Origin: Streptomyces sp. NRRL S-340 | Lineage (GTDB): Bacteria > Actinomycetota > Actinomycetes > Streptomycetales > Streptomycetaceae | Direction: 5' to 3' | NCBI RefSeq assembly: GCF_000720185.1 | Contig: NZ_JOIY01000062.1 | Location: 1-62,809 of the forward strand | DNA: 62,809 bases | Part shown: one piece after another, positions 21,493-29,594 of the stretch | Position numbering within the stretch: position 1 is the first letter of the stretch | How the letters are laid out: the number at the start of each line of letters is the position of its first letter | Made by a program: the position numbers and the translations under genes | The notes under the pieces: generated by a model | Databases searched by the model: none | The model's input: only the letters and a program-made list of their open reading frames with translations | Told to the model about the DNA's origin: nothing

Positions 21493-22832
21493 CCCCGCAC
21501 CCGCACGGCCCGGCCCCCGGCCCGTACGCACACGGCCCCGCGCCAGGCCCGCACACCCAGGGCTCCACTCCCGGCCCGCACGCGCAGGATCCTTCCACCG
21601 ATCCGCACGCGCACGCCCCCGCGCCGGGCCCGGACGCGCCGCAGGCCGCGCCGCCGCTCGCCGGGCTGCGGGTCCTGGACCTGGCCACCCTGTTCGCCGG
21701 GCCGATCGCCGCCATGATGCTCGGTGACTTCGGTGCCGAGGTCATCAAGGTCGAGCACCCGGCCCGGCCCGACCCCGCCCGGGGCCACGGTCCGTCGAAG
21801 AACGGCGTCGGGCTGTGGTGGAAGCTCCTCGGCCGCAACAAGCGCGCCATCACCCTGGACCTGTCCCGGCCCGGCGGCCGCGCCACCCTGCTCAGGCTGG
21901 CCGCGACCGCCGACGTGATCGTGGAGAACTTCCGCCCCGGCACCCTGGAGCGGTGGGAACTGGGCTGGCCGGAACTGTCCGCGGCCAACCCGCGCCTGGT
22001 CCTCGCCCGGGTCACCGGCTTCGGCCAGTTCGGCCCGTACGCCTCCCGGCCCGGGTTCGGCACCCTCGCGGAGGCGATGAGCGGCTTCGCCGCGATCACC
22101 GGCGAGCCCGACGCACCGCCGACCCTGCCGCCCTTCGGGCTCGCCGACTCGATCGCGGGCCTGGCCACGGCGTACGCCGTGATGACCGCCCTCGCCGCCC
22201 GGGAACGCACCGGAGCGGGACAGATCGTCGACATGGCGATCATCGAACCCATCCTGACCGTCCTCGGGCCGCAGCCCCTCTGGTACGACCAGCTCGGCTA
22301 CGTCCAGCCCCGCACCGGCAACCGCACCCAGAACAACGCCCCGCGCAACACCTACCGCACCGCGGACGGCACCTGGGTCGCCGTGTCCGCCTCGGCGCAG
22401 TCGGTGGCGGAACGCGTGCTGCGGCTGGTGGGGCGCCCCGAGCTGATCGGCGAACCGTGGTTCGCGACCGGCGCCGGGCGGGCGGCCCACGCCGACGTCC
22501 TCGACGAGGCGGTCGGCGGCTGGATCGCCCGGCACACCCGCACCGAGGTCATGGCCGCCTTCGAGAAGGCCCAGGCGGCGATCGCCCCGATCCAGGACGT
22601 CCGGGACGTGGTCGCGGACCCGCAGTACCAGGCCCTGGGCAGCCTGACCACGCTGTACGACCCGGAGCTGGGCCGGATGCGGATGCAGAACGTCCTCTTC
22701 CGGCTGTCCGCCACTCCGGGCGCGATCCGCTGGGCGGGCCGCCCGCACGGCGCGGACACCGAGGCGGTGCTGACCGAACTCGGTCTGACCCCCGAGGAGC
22801 TGGCGGCGCTGCGCGCGGAGGGCGCCCTGTGA
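21489..22832 (+). CDS. CaiB/BaiF family class III CoA-transferase
   Basis: 447 aa. After a repetitive N-terminus (residues 3-47) comes a canonical class III CoA-transferase: LRVLDLATLFAGPIAAMML, FGAEVIKVEHP, the adenine-binding NKRAITLDL, VIVENFRPGTLERW and the catalytic Asp (D248, in GQIVDMA) that forms the acyl anhydride. It should transfer CoA between carboxylic acids; the donor and acceptor are unknown. It overlaps neighbours on both sides by 4 bases and, with the CitE-like lyase after it, forms a transfer-then-cleave pair like those known for malyl-, citramalyl- or itaconyl-CoA pathways. Confidence 0.93.
   Translation: MTPHPHGPAPGPYAHGPAPGPHTQGSTPGPHAQDPSTDPHAHAPAPGPDAPQAAPPLAGLRVLDLATLFAGPIAAMMLGDFGAEVIKVEHPARPDPARGHGPSKNGVGLWWKLLGRNKRAITLDLSRPGGRATLLRLAATADVIVENFRPGTLERWELGWPELSAANPRLVLARVTGFGQFGPYASRPGFGTLAEAMSGFAAITGEPDAPPTLPPFGLADSIAGLATAYAVMTALAARERTGAGQIVDMAIIEPILTVLGPQPLWYDQLGYVQPRTGNRTQNNAPRNTYRTADGTWVAVSASAQSVAERVLRLVGRPELIGEPWFATGAGRAAHADVLDEAVGGWIARHTRTEVMAAFEKAQAAIAPIQDVRDVVADPQYQALGSLTTLYDPELGRMRMQNVLFRLSATPGAIRWAGRPHGADTEAVLTELGLTPEELAALRAEGAL
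21495..21629 (+). repeat. Five tandem 27-bp units encoding a 9-residue repeat
   Basis: Immediately after the CaiB start, five units of 27 bp encode PHPHGPAPG, PYAHGPAPG, PHTQGSTPG, PHAQDPSTD and PHAHAPAPG. This His/Pro/Gly-rich leader is not part of the CoA-transferase fold. Confidence 0.9.
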
Positions 22833-23962
22833 CGGCCACCGCTCCCTTCCCGCTCACCTGGCTCTACGTCCCCGGCGACCGCCCGCACGTCGTGACCAAG
22901 GCCCTCGCCTCCGGCGCGGACGTGGTAGTGATCGACCTGGAGGACGCGGTCGCGCCGGACCGCAAGGAGTACGCCCGTGCCGCCACGGCCGAACTCCTGA
23001 CGGAACCGCCGCCGGTCCCGGTCCACGTGCGCGTCAACGCGCTGGACGGACCGCTGGTGGCGGCGGACCTCGCGGCCGTGGTCCCGCGCGTGGGTCTGGC
23101 CGGACTGCGGCTGCCGAAGGTGACGTCGGCCGGGCAGGTGATCCGGATCGCGGAGCGCACGGAGCCCGGCGGCTCCCGGGTGCGGCTCGCGGGGTGCGCG
23201 GCGCACGGGGGGCGCGGCGCGCACCGGGAGGGCGGCGGGGGCGGGCACGGGGGCGAGGAGGCCGTGGAGCCGGCCGGGACGCGCGGGCGCGACGGGGCCG
23301 GGGCGAGCCGGTGCGCGGCCCGGGGACAGGGACCCTGCCGGACCCCGGCGACCGGAACATGCGGGTGTGCCGCGGACGGGGAGCGGGGGCCGGCCTCCGG
23401 GTCCGGGTACCCCCTGCCGGGAGAGTCCTCCGGGGCCGGGCACGCCCTGTCCGGAGAGGCGGTCCACGGCTCGGGACCGCCGCTGTACGCCCTGCTGGAG
23501 AACGCCCTTGCCGTCGAGCAGGCCTATGCCATCGCCTCCGCGCACCCGTCCCTGCGGGGTGTCTCGATCGGCGAGGCCGATCTCCGCGCCGACCTCGGAG
23601 TGCGCCAGGACGCCGGTCTCGACTGGTGCCGTGCGCGGGTCGTCGTGGCGGCCCGTGCGGCGGGACTCGCCCCGCCCGCCCAGTCCGTCCACCCCGACAT
23701 CCGTGACCTGGAGGGACTGGCGGCCTCCTGCGCGCACGGCCGCGCCCTGGGGTTCCTCGGCCGGGCGGCCATCCACCCCCGGCAGTTGCCGATCATCGAA
23801 CGCGCCTACCTGCCGACCGACCGCGAGCTGGAGGAGGCCGAGACGGTCGTCAAGGCGGCCACCGTGGACCGGGGCGCCCACGCCCTGCCCGACGGCCGAT
23901 TCATCGACGCGGCGGTGGTCGCGGCGGCCCGGCGGACCCTGGCGCTGGCCCGCAGGTACTGA
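22829..23962 (+). CDS. CitE/HpcH-HpaI family lyase with ~100-residue internal insertion
   Basis: 377 aa. The (beta/alpha)8 barrel of the citrate-lyase beta-subunit-like family is clear at both ends: LYVPGDRPH, DVVVIDLEDAVAPDRK, VHVRVNAL, LRLPKV, then LLENALAVEQAYAIA, GVSIGEADLRADLG, SVHPDI and IHPRQL. Between them residues ~113-216 are a Gly/Ala/Arg-rich segment with several cysteines, breaking the barrel where homologues run directly from AERT to the ALLE strand. The rest of the fold is complete, so a surface loop is plausible. Expected chemistry is cleavage of a 3-hydroxyacyl-CoA (malyl-, citramalyl-type). The GTG start overlaps the CaiB stop by 4 bases. Confidence 0.9.
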   Translation: MTATAPFPLTWLYVPGDRPHVVTKALASGADVVVIDLEDAVAPDRKEYARAATAELLTEPPPVPVHVRVNALDGPLVAADLAAVVPRVGLAGLRLPKVTSAGQVIRIAERTEPGGSRVRLAGCAAHGGRGAHREGGGGGHGGEEAVEPAGTRGRDGAGASRCAARGQGPCRTPATGTCGCAADGERGPASGSGYPLPGESSGAGHALSGEAVHGSGPPLYALLENALAVEQAYAIASAHPSLRGVSIGEADLRADLGVRQDAGLDWCRARVVVAARAAGLAPPAQSVHPDIRDLEGLAASCAHGRALGFLGRAAIHPRQLPIIERAYLPTDRELEEAETVVKAATVDRGAHALPDGRFIDAAVVAAARRTLALARRY

Positions 23963-23970
23963 CCCCGCAC

Positions 23971-24010
23971 GCGTGGAGGGCGCCTCCCGGACCGGGGGCG
24001 CCCTCCACGC
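23971..24010. terminator. Bidirectional terminator between the CitE-like gene and lgt
   Basis: Perfect 14-bp arms GCGTGGAGGGCGCC (23971-23984) and GGCGCCCTCCACGC (23997-24010) with a 12-base loop lie between convergent genes, 9 bases past one stop and 19 bases from the other. Confidence 0.8.
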
Positions 24011-24028
24011 ACGTACGACCGCCCGCGG

Positions 24029-25135
24029 TCAGCCCTTCTTGGCCGAGCCCGCCTCGTCCTTCACACCGGCCGCCTCCGAGGCGCCGCCGCCGGTGCCGGC
24101 GTCGTCCCCGTCACCGGGAGCCGCATCGGTGGCCTTGGTGCCGGTGACCTTGGTGCCGGCAGTCTCGGTGGCGCTCGCCTTGGTGACGCTCACCTTCGGG
24201 GCGTCCGCCTTGCCGGCGGCGGGCTGCGGGACCGAGTCCGCGGGGGCGGCGGTGGCCTTGCCCTCCGGGGCCTGTGCCGCCTCCGCTCCGTCCGGTCCGG
24301 TGCCCTCCGCGTCGGCGGACACGCCCCGCTCGACCTGGTCCTCCCGGCCCGGCCGCTTCTTCGCCGAGATCCAGATGTAGGCCACCGCGAGGAGGAAGAC
24401 CACGAGGGCCGTCCAGTCGTTCAGACGCAGGCCGAGGATGTGGTGCGCGTCGTCGACGCGCATGTACTCGATCCAGCCGCGGCCCACGCAGTACGCCGCC
24501 ACGTACAGGGCGAACGCCCGGCCGTGGCCCAGCCTGAAGCGGCGGTCGGCCCAGATGACCAGGACGCCGACGCCGATGCACCACAGGGACTCGTAGAGGA
24601 AGGTCGGGTGGTAGTACCCCGGCACCCGGCCGTCCGCCGACGAGGTGATGTGCAGCGCCCAGGGGACGTGCGTCTCCCGCCCGTACAGCTCCTGGTTGAA
24701 CCAGTTGCCCCAGCGGCCGAGGGCCTGCGCGAAGGCGATGCCCGGGGCGACCGCGTCCGCGTAGGCGGGCATCGGGACGCCCCGGCGGCGGGCACCGATC
24801 CACGCGCCCAGCGCGCCGAGCGCGATCGCGCCCCAGATGCCGAGTCCGCCCTGCCACACCTTGAAGGCGTCCACCCAGTCGCGGCCCTCGCTGAAGTACA
24901 GCTCGTAGTCCGTGATCACGTGGTAGAGCCGGCCGCCCACCAGACCGAACGGCACGGCCCAGACCGCGATGTCGGCCACCGTGCCGGCCCGTCCGCCGCG
25001 GGCGACCCAGCGCTTGTTGCCGAGCCAGACGGCGACGAAGACGCCGATGATGATGCAGAACGCGTAGCCGCGCAGCGGAATGGGACCGAGGTACACCACT
25101 CCGTGCGACGGGCTGGGAATGTAGGCAAGTTCCAT
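24029..25135 (-). CDS. lgt: Prolipoprotein diacylglyceryl transferase
   Basis: 368 aa, an integral membrane enzyme that attaches diacylglycerol to the lipobox cysteine of prolipoproteins. The Lgt signature QALGRWGNWFNQELYG is at about residues 140-155, and seven hydrophobic helices can be drawn. After the last helix (about 270) a ~95-residue Ala/Thr/Lys/Asp-rich cytosolic tail follows, with Thr-Lys repeats (VTKASATETAGTKVTGTKAT), as is common in actinobacterial Lgt. It precedes a membrane-anchored DsbA-like gene in the opposite sense of spacing but on the same strand. Confidence 0.96.
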   Translation of the reverse strand: MELAYIPSPSHGVVYLGPIPLRGYAFCIIIGVFVAVWLGNKRWVARGGRAGTVADIAVWAVPFGLVGGRLYHVITDYELYFSEGRDWVDAFKVWQGGLGIWGAIALGALGAWIGARRRGVPMPAYADAVAPGIAFAQALGRWGNWFNQELYGRETHVPWALHITSSADGRVPGYYHPTFLYESLWCIGVGVLVIWADRRFRLGHGRAFALYVAAYCVGRGWIEYMRVDDAHHILGLRLNDWTALVVFLLAVAYIWISAKKRPGREDQVERGVSADAEGTGPDGAEAAQAPEGKATAAPADSVPQPAAGKADAPKVSVTKASATETAGTKVTGTKATDAAPGDGDDAGTGGGASEAAGVKDEAGSAKKG

Positions 25136-25302
25136 GGCAGGGTCGACGCTACCGCAGCCGGAGCGGGCCCAGGACGGGCATCCCGGCTACGGGTCCATAA
25201 CGGGCACCCGCCCGGGGGCGACGCGGCCCGCAGGCGCGCGCACCCCTTACCGGCCCCTTACTCATCCCCGGTCACCTTCTCCCGCCGTCCGTCCCTTTGG
25301 GC

Positions 25303-26076
25303 TCATCCCTTGTCGGCCGCCTCCACCTGCTGCTTGAGCTTGGCCGGGGTCATCGAGCGGTCCTCGATGATGTTCTTGCCGTTCAGCAGGACCGTCGGGG
25401 TGCCCGAGAAGCCGCCGGCCTGGAAGGCCTGGTGGGACTTGTCGACCCAGCTGTCGTGCGTGCCGTTCTTGACGCAGCTCTGGAAGACCGGCGTGTCCAG
25501 GCCCGGCACCTTGCGGGCCAGCTGGATCAGCTTGGCGTTGTCCGCGTAGGCGTCGTCCGTCTCCTTGGGCTGGTTGTCGTACAGCACGTCGTGGAAGGCG
25601 GGGAACCTGCCCGCGTCCTGGGCGCAGGCCGCAGCGTTGGCCGCGCGCAGCGAGCCGCTGCCGCCGAGGTTGCCGTCGATCAGCCGGACCAGGTGGTACT
25701 CGACCCTGAGCTTGCCGGCGGCGGTCAGCTCGTGGACGGTCGGCCGGTACGCCGCCTCGAAGGCCTGGCAGGCCGGGCAGCGGAAGTCCTCCCACACGGT
25801 GAGCGTCGACCTGGCGCTGTCCTTGCCGACCGGGATCGCGAGACTGTCCTTGCCCTGCGCGCCCGAGGGCGCCGCGACGGGGCCCGTACCGGTGCTCTTC
25901 TTCTTGCCGGAGTTCGCGGCGAGCACGCCGATCACCGTCGCCAGGGCCAGCACGCAGACCACGCTGGCGGCCACGATCAGCGTGCGGCGCCGCCGCTCCG
26001 AGGCCTTCTGCTTCTCGCGCTCGGCCGCCAGCCGCCGGCGGGCAGTGCGCTTTCCGTCATGGTTCTTCTCGCTCAC
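25303..26076 (-). CDS. Membrane-anchored DsbA-like thioredoxin-fold protein
   Basis: 257 aa. A basic, Lys/Arg-rich cytosolic N-terminus (1-32) is followed by one membrane helix (33-54, TLIVAASVVCVLALATVIGVL), then an extracytoplasmic thioredoxin fold. The active site is CPAC, in WEDFRCPACQAFE (about residues 99-102), with the cis-Pro loop FSGTPTVLLNG near the C-terminus. It should catalyse or shuffle disulfides in exported proteins. The start is GTG at 26076. A paralogue with CPVC is at 57327. Confidence 0.93.
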   Translation of the reverse strand: MSEKNHDGKRTARRRLAAEREKQKASERRRRTLIVAASVVCVLALATVIGVLAANSGKKKSTGTGPVAAPSGAQGKDSLAIPVGKDSARSTLTVWEDFRCPACQAFEAAYRPTVHELTAAGKLRVEYHLVRLIDGNLGGSGSLRAANAAACAQDAGRFPAFHDVLYDNQPKETDDAYADNAKLIQLARKVPGLDTPVFQSCVKNGTHDSWVDKSHQAFQAGGFSGTPTVLLNGKNIIEDRSMTPAKLKQQVEAADKG

Positions 26077-26089
26077 ACCACCAGAACGA

Positions 26090-26118
26090 ACCGGGGAGGC
26101 GCATTGCGCCTCCCCGGT
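26090..26118 (-). terminator. Terminator of the trp gene group
   Basis: Perfect 14-bp arms ACCGGGGAGGCGCA and TGCGCCTCCCCGGT around a single central T, 71 bases beyond the trpA stop and just upstream of the DsbA-like gene. Confidence 0.75.
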
Positions 26119-26188
26119 CCCAGGTCCACCCGTTCGAGTGACCGAATATCCGGTGTTGTCCGGCTATGCCTGTCCGGGCGTCCGTCCG

Positions 26189-27007
26189 CTACGCCTGTCC
26201 GCGCACTCCGCGGGCCAGCTCCCCGGCGAGCGTCCGGACCGCCTCGACACCGGCCGCGGCGTCCGGGGCGTCCAGCATCCGCTTGACGAACGCCGAGCCG
26301 ACGATCACCCCGTCCGCGAAGCCTGCGACCTCCGCGGCCTGGGCCGGGGTGGAGACGCCCAGGCCGACGCAGACGGGCAGGCCGGTGCCGGTTGCGCGGG
26401 TGCGCTCCACCAGAGTCTGCGCCTGCGCGCCCACCGACTCGCGGGTGCCGGTGACGCCCATCAGCGAGGCGGCGTAGACGAAGCCGGAACCGGCCGCGGT
26501 GATCTCGGCCAGCCGTGCGTCCTTGCTGCTGGGCGCCACGACGAAGACGGTGGCCAGGCCGTGCTTCTCGGCGTGCTCGCGCCACAGGCCGGACTCCTGG
26601 ACGGGCAGGTCGGGCAGGATGCACCCGGCGCCGCCCGCCTCGGCCAGTTCGGCGGTGAACCGCTCGACGCCGTAGCGGTCGATGGGGTTCCAGTACGTCA
26701 TGACCAGGACCGGCTTGCCGGTGGCCGCGTGCGCCTCGCGGACGGTGCGCATCACGTCGGCGATCCGGACCCCGCCGCGCAGGGCGATGTCGTCGGCGGT
26801 CTGGATGACCGGCCCGTCGAGCACCGGGTCGCTGTGCGGCAGGCCCACCTCGACGACGTCGGCGCCGCCGTCGAAGACGGCCTTGATCGCCTCGATGCCG
26901 CCGTCCACGGTGGGGAAGCCCGCCGGGAGGTAGGCGATGAGTGCCGAGCGGCCCTCCGCGCGCGCGGCGGCGAGGGTGTCCGACAGAAGCTGGATGGTGC
27001 CGCTCAC
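26189..27007 (-). CDS. trpA: Tryptophan synthase alpha chain
   Basis: 272 aa TIM barrel that releases indole from indole-3-glycerol phosphate. Key segments: [30 protein letters not shown] (catalytic Glu and Asp region) and the phosphate-binding [23 protein letters not shown]. Its start overlaps the trpB stop by 4 bases, so the two subunits should be made in balance. Length is normal for the family. Confidence 0.97.
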   Translation of the reverse strand: MSGTIQLLSDTLAAARAEGRSALIAYLPAGFPTVDGGIEAIKAVFDGGADVVEVGLPHSDPVLDGPVIQTADDIALRGGVRIADVMRTVREAHAATGKPVLVMTYWNPIDRYGVERFTAELAEAGGAGCILPDLPVQESGLWREHAEKHGLATVFVVAPSSKDARLAEITAAGSGFVYAASLMGVTGTRESVGAQAQTLVERTRATGTGLPVCVGLGVSTPAQAAEVAGFADGVIVGSAFVKRMLDAPDAAAGVEAVRTLAGELARGVRGQA

Positions 27008-28287
27008 TTGGCGTCCCCCTCGATCTCGGCGGTGTCGGCGGCGTCGGCGGCCACCTCGGCGTCGGTGTCGTACAGGCCGAAGTAGCGGGCCGCGGTGTCC
27101 ATGTCCTTGTCGCCGCGGCCGGAGAGGTTGACCACGAGCAGGCCGTCCGGGCCCAGCTCGCGGCCGACCTCCAGGGCGCCGGCCAGCGCGTGGGCGCTCT
27201 CGATGGCCGGGATGATGCCCTCGGTGCGCGACAGCAGGCGCAGCGCCTGCATGGCGGCGTCGTCGGTGACGGCGCGGTACTCGCCGCGCCCCGAGTCCTT
27301 GAGGTAGGAGTGCTCGGGGCCGATGCCCGGGTAGTCCAGACCGGCGGAGATGGAGTACGGCTCGGTGATCTGGCCCTCGTCGTCCTGGAGGACGTAGGAG
27401 CGGGAGCCGTGCAGGATGCCGGGCTCGCCCGCGGTCAGGGTCGCCGCGTGCTCGCCGCTCTCCACGCCGTGTCCGGCGGGCTCGCAGCCGATCAGGCGGA
27501 CGCCCTCGTCGGGGATGAAGGCGTGGAAGAGGCCGATGGCGTTGGAGCCGCCGCCGACGCAGGCGACCGCGGCGTCGGGCAGCCGTCCGGCGCGTTCGAG
27601 GAGCTGGCGGCGGGCCTCGACGCCGATGACCCGGTGGAAGTCGCGGACCATGGCCGGGAACGGGTGGGGGCCGGCGACGGTGCCGAACAGGTAGTGGGTG
27701 CGGTCGACGTTGGCGACCCAGTCCCGGAACGCCTCGTTGATGGCGTCCTTCAGGGTGCGGCTGCCGGACTTCACGGCCACGACCTCGGCGCCGAGCATGC
27801 GCATCCGGGCCACGTTGAGCGCCTGGCGCCGCGTGTCGATCTCGCCCATGTAGATCGTGCAGTCGAGGCCGAACAGGGCACAGGCGGTGGCGGTGGCGAC
27901 GCCGTGCTGGCCGGCGCCGGTCTCCGCGATCACACGGGTCTTGCCCATGCGCTTGGTGAGCAGGGCCTGGCCGAGCACGTTGTTGATCTTGTGGGAGCCG
28001 GTGTGGTTGAGGTCCTCGCGCTTGAGGAACACCCGGGCGCCGCCGGCGTGCTCGGCGAAGCGGGGCACCTCGGTCAGGGCGCTGGGCCGTCCGGTGTAGT
28101 GGACGAGCAGGTCGTCCAGCTCGCGGGCGAAGGCGGGGTCGGCCTTCGCCTTGTCGTACTCGACGGCGACCTCGTCCACGGCGGCGACGAGCGCCTCCGG
28201 GATGAACTTGCCGCCGTAGACGCCGAAGTAGCCCTCGGCAGTGGGGACCTGACCCTCCGGGTCAGGGAAGAAGAAATCGCTGGGCAT
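27004..28287 (-). CDS. trpB: Tryptophan synthase beta chain
   Basis: 427 aa PLP enzyme joining indole and serine. The Schiff-base lysine sits in HTGSHKINN (about residues 98-106), the phosphate loop is [10 protein letters not shown], and the monovalent-cation and COMM regions are intact ([24 protein letters not shown]). It is TrpB1-type, the form that pairs with TrpA. A 126-bp gap separates it from trpM upstream. Confidence 0.97.
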   Translation of the reverse strand: MPSDFFFPDPEGQVPTAEGYFGVYGGKFIPEALVAAVDEVAVEYDKAKADPAFARELDDLLVHYTGRPSALTEVPRFAEHAGGARVFLKREDLNHTGSHKINNVLGQALLTKRMGKTRVIAETGAGQHGVATATACALFGLDCTIYMGEIDTRRQALNVARMRMLGAEVVAVKSGSRTLKDAINEAFRDWVANVDRTHYLFGTVAGPHPFPAMVRDFHRVIGVEARRQLLERAGRLPDAAVACVGGGSNAIGLFHAFIPDEGVRLIGCEPAGHGVESGEHAATLTAGEPGILHGSRSYVLQDDEGQITEPYSISAGLDYPGIGPEHSYLKDSGRGEYRAVTDDAAMQALRLLSRTEGIIPAIESAHALAGALEVGRELGPDGLLVVNLSGRGDKDMDTAARYFGLYDTDAEVAADAADTAEIEGDAK

Positions 28288-28413
28288 GCCAGAACCTCAC
28301 GGTGAGTGCGTGGAAGAACACTGTTCGCCGTGGGGGCGGGGGTCTCCTCCCGGCCGCGGTCTACTCCTCGCCGCGGACCGGACGTGATCGCTCGCGCAGT
28401 TCCCCGCGCCCCT

Positions 28414-28578
28414 TCAGGGACGCTGCCATCGGCGCCCGTTGACCTGCCCCGGTTCGTCACCGATGACGTACCGGACGCGGCGGCCGTGCACGCGCCGCGC
28501 CGGGGCACGGCAGCCCCGGGGGCGGCAGCCGCGCGCCAGGCGGGCGTGCCGGTCGACGGTCGTCACGGTGAGAGTCAT
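28414..28578 (-). CDS. trpM: TrpM-like small basic protein
   Basis: 54 aa, starting MTLTVTTVDRHARL and ending NGRRWQRP, Arg-rich (about a quarter of residues) with two cysteines and one Trp. Its position between trpC and trpB and its size match the small trp-cluster gene of S. coelicolor known as trpX/trpM, reported to modulate tryptophan synthesis and development. The ATG has only a weak GGGCCC upstream. The identification rests on position, size and composition, not on an alignment. Confidence 0.7.
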   Translation of the reverse strand: MTLTVTTVDRHARLARGCRPRGCRAPARRVHGRRVRYVIGDEPGQVNGRRWQRP

Positions 28579-28599
28579 CGGGCCCAGCCTACCGGCGCC

Positions 28600-29400
28600 T
28601 CAGAGCTGCGAACAAAAGGGGAGCCCGGCTCGCGACGCCCGGCACGCACGCTCGCGGCGTTGCCGAAAGGCCCTGGTAGCTCCGCTACAAGGACCTTCCG
28701 GCGCCTTGCGATCGCACGCACCGGACGCCGCGAGCTGGCCGCGGACGCCGGACTCGGCGACCTTGACGATGTGGTCGGGGATCTCCGGGGCGATCTGCTC
28801 GAAGGTGTCGCGGTCGACCTCGAGGGTCTTCAGGTTGCGGGCGTTGACGCCGATCACCTTGGCACCGGCGTCGACCGCGCGTTCGACCTCTTCCTCGTCG
28901 TGGACCTCGACGAGCGGGGTGAGGCCGATGGACACGGCGCGCTCGATCAGCGACTCCAGGGCCGGCTGGTCGAGGGCGGCGACGATCAGCAGGGCGAGGT
29001 CGGCGCCGTAGGCACGGGCCTCCCACAGCTGGTACGACGTGACGATGAAGTCCTTGCGCAGCACCGGGATGTCCACGCGGGCGCGGACGGCCTCCAGGTC
29101 GGCGAGCGAGCCGCCGAAGCGGCGCTGCTCGGTCAGGACCGAGATGACGGAGGCGCCGCCGGCCTCGTAGTCCGCGGCGAGTCCGGCCGGGTCGGCGATC
29201 GCGGCCAGCGCGCCCTTGGACGGGCTGGAGCGCTTGACCTCGCAGATCACCTTGACGCCGTCGCCGCGCAGCGCGGCCACGCCGTCCTTGGCGGCCGGCG
29301 CCTTCGCCGCGCGCTCCTTGAGCTCGTCGAGGCTGACGCGCGCCTGCCGCTCCGAAAGGTCGGCACGGACTCCGTCGATGATCTCGTCGAGCACACTCAC
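28600..29400 (-). CDS. trpC: Indole-3-glycerol phosphate synthase with replaced C-terminus (probably inactive)
   Basis: 266 aa. Residues 1-221 are normal Trp[12 protein letters not shown] (catalytic Lys), [20 protein letters not shown] (catalytic Lys), [13 protein letters not shown] and [10 protein letters not shown]. From residue 222 the family's usual end, including barrel strand 8 with the phosphate-binding VGESL motif, is absent. It is replaced by 45 unrelated Arg/Cys-rich residues encoded by a ~122-bp palindromic element, and no remnant of the normal 3' end follows. Without strand 8 the barrel should not fold or bind substrate, so a second trpC elsewhere, tryptophan auxotrophy or an assembly error is likely. 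The start is GTG with AAGGGGG upstream. Confidence 0.85.
   Translation of the reverse strand: MSVLDEIIDGVRADLSERQARVSLDELKERAAKAPAAKDGVAALRGDGVKVICEVKRSSPSKGALAAIADPAGLAADYEAGGASVISVLTEQRRFGGSLADLEAVRARVDIPVLRKDFIVTSYQLWEARAYGADLALLIVAALDQPALESLIERAVSIGLTPLVEVHDEEEVERAVDAGAKVIGVNARNLKTLEVDRDTFEQIAPEIPDHIVKVAESGVRGQLAASGACDRKAPEGPCSGATRAFRQRRERACRASRAGLPFCSQL
28621..28742. repeat. ~122-bp near-palindromic element at the trpC 3' end
   Basis: Centred on TCC at 28681-28683. The arms 28631-28680 and 28684-28732 pair almost throughout on the minus-strand RNA: in the outer 25 positions about 18 are Watson-Crick and 6 are G-U wobbles, and the inner stem AAGGTCCTTGTAGC pairs with GCTACCAGGGCCTT. Weaker pairing continues to 28621 and 28742. 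One edge coincides with the point where trpC loses homology. It looks like a dispersed palindromic repeat. Confidence 0.85.
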
Positions 29401-29470
29401 GCGAGCGGCCCCCTTCCAGACGGTGGGATATTCCAGCGGATCGAGCGGCCTCCGGCGGACCGCTTGAGGC

Positions 29471-29497
29471 GGATCGGGCGGATCGGGCGGATCAAGC
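29471..29497. repeat. Three 9-bp repeats upstream of trpC
   Basis: GGATCGGGC, GGATCGGGC and GGATCAAGC follow one another about 75-95 bases upstream of the trpC start. The set is too short for a CRISPR; it is likely simple slippage or part of a leader hairpin. Confidence 0.5.
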
Positions 29498-29594
29498 GGG
29501 CGGAACCGGTGGTCACTGCGATGGTATCCGCAGGAGGGGCGAGGCCTCGCATCCGGCCGACCCCGGTCCCATTACCTGGACAGACGTCCGTGGA

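Noticed and set aside
29471..29497. Possible CRISPR-like repeats
   Set aside because: Only three 9-bp units with no spacers; the 22-bp pair at 43804 is likewise two adjacent copies. No cas genes.
29401..29594. Tryptophan attenuator upstream of trpC
   Set aside because: I looked for a leader peptide with clustered Trp codons before a terminator and saw none; a short hairpin is present but is not convincing. There is no room for one between hisI and trpE.
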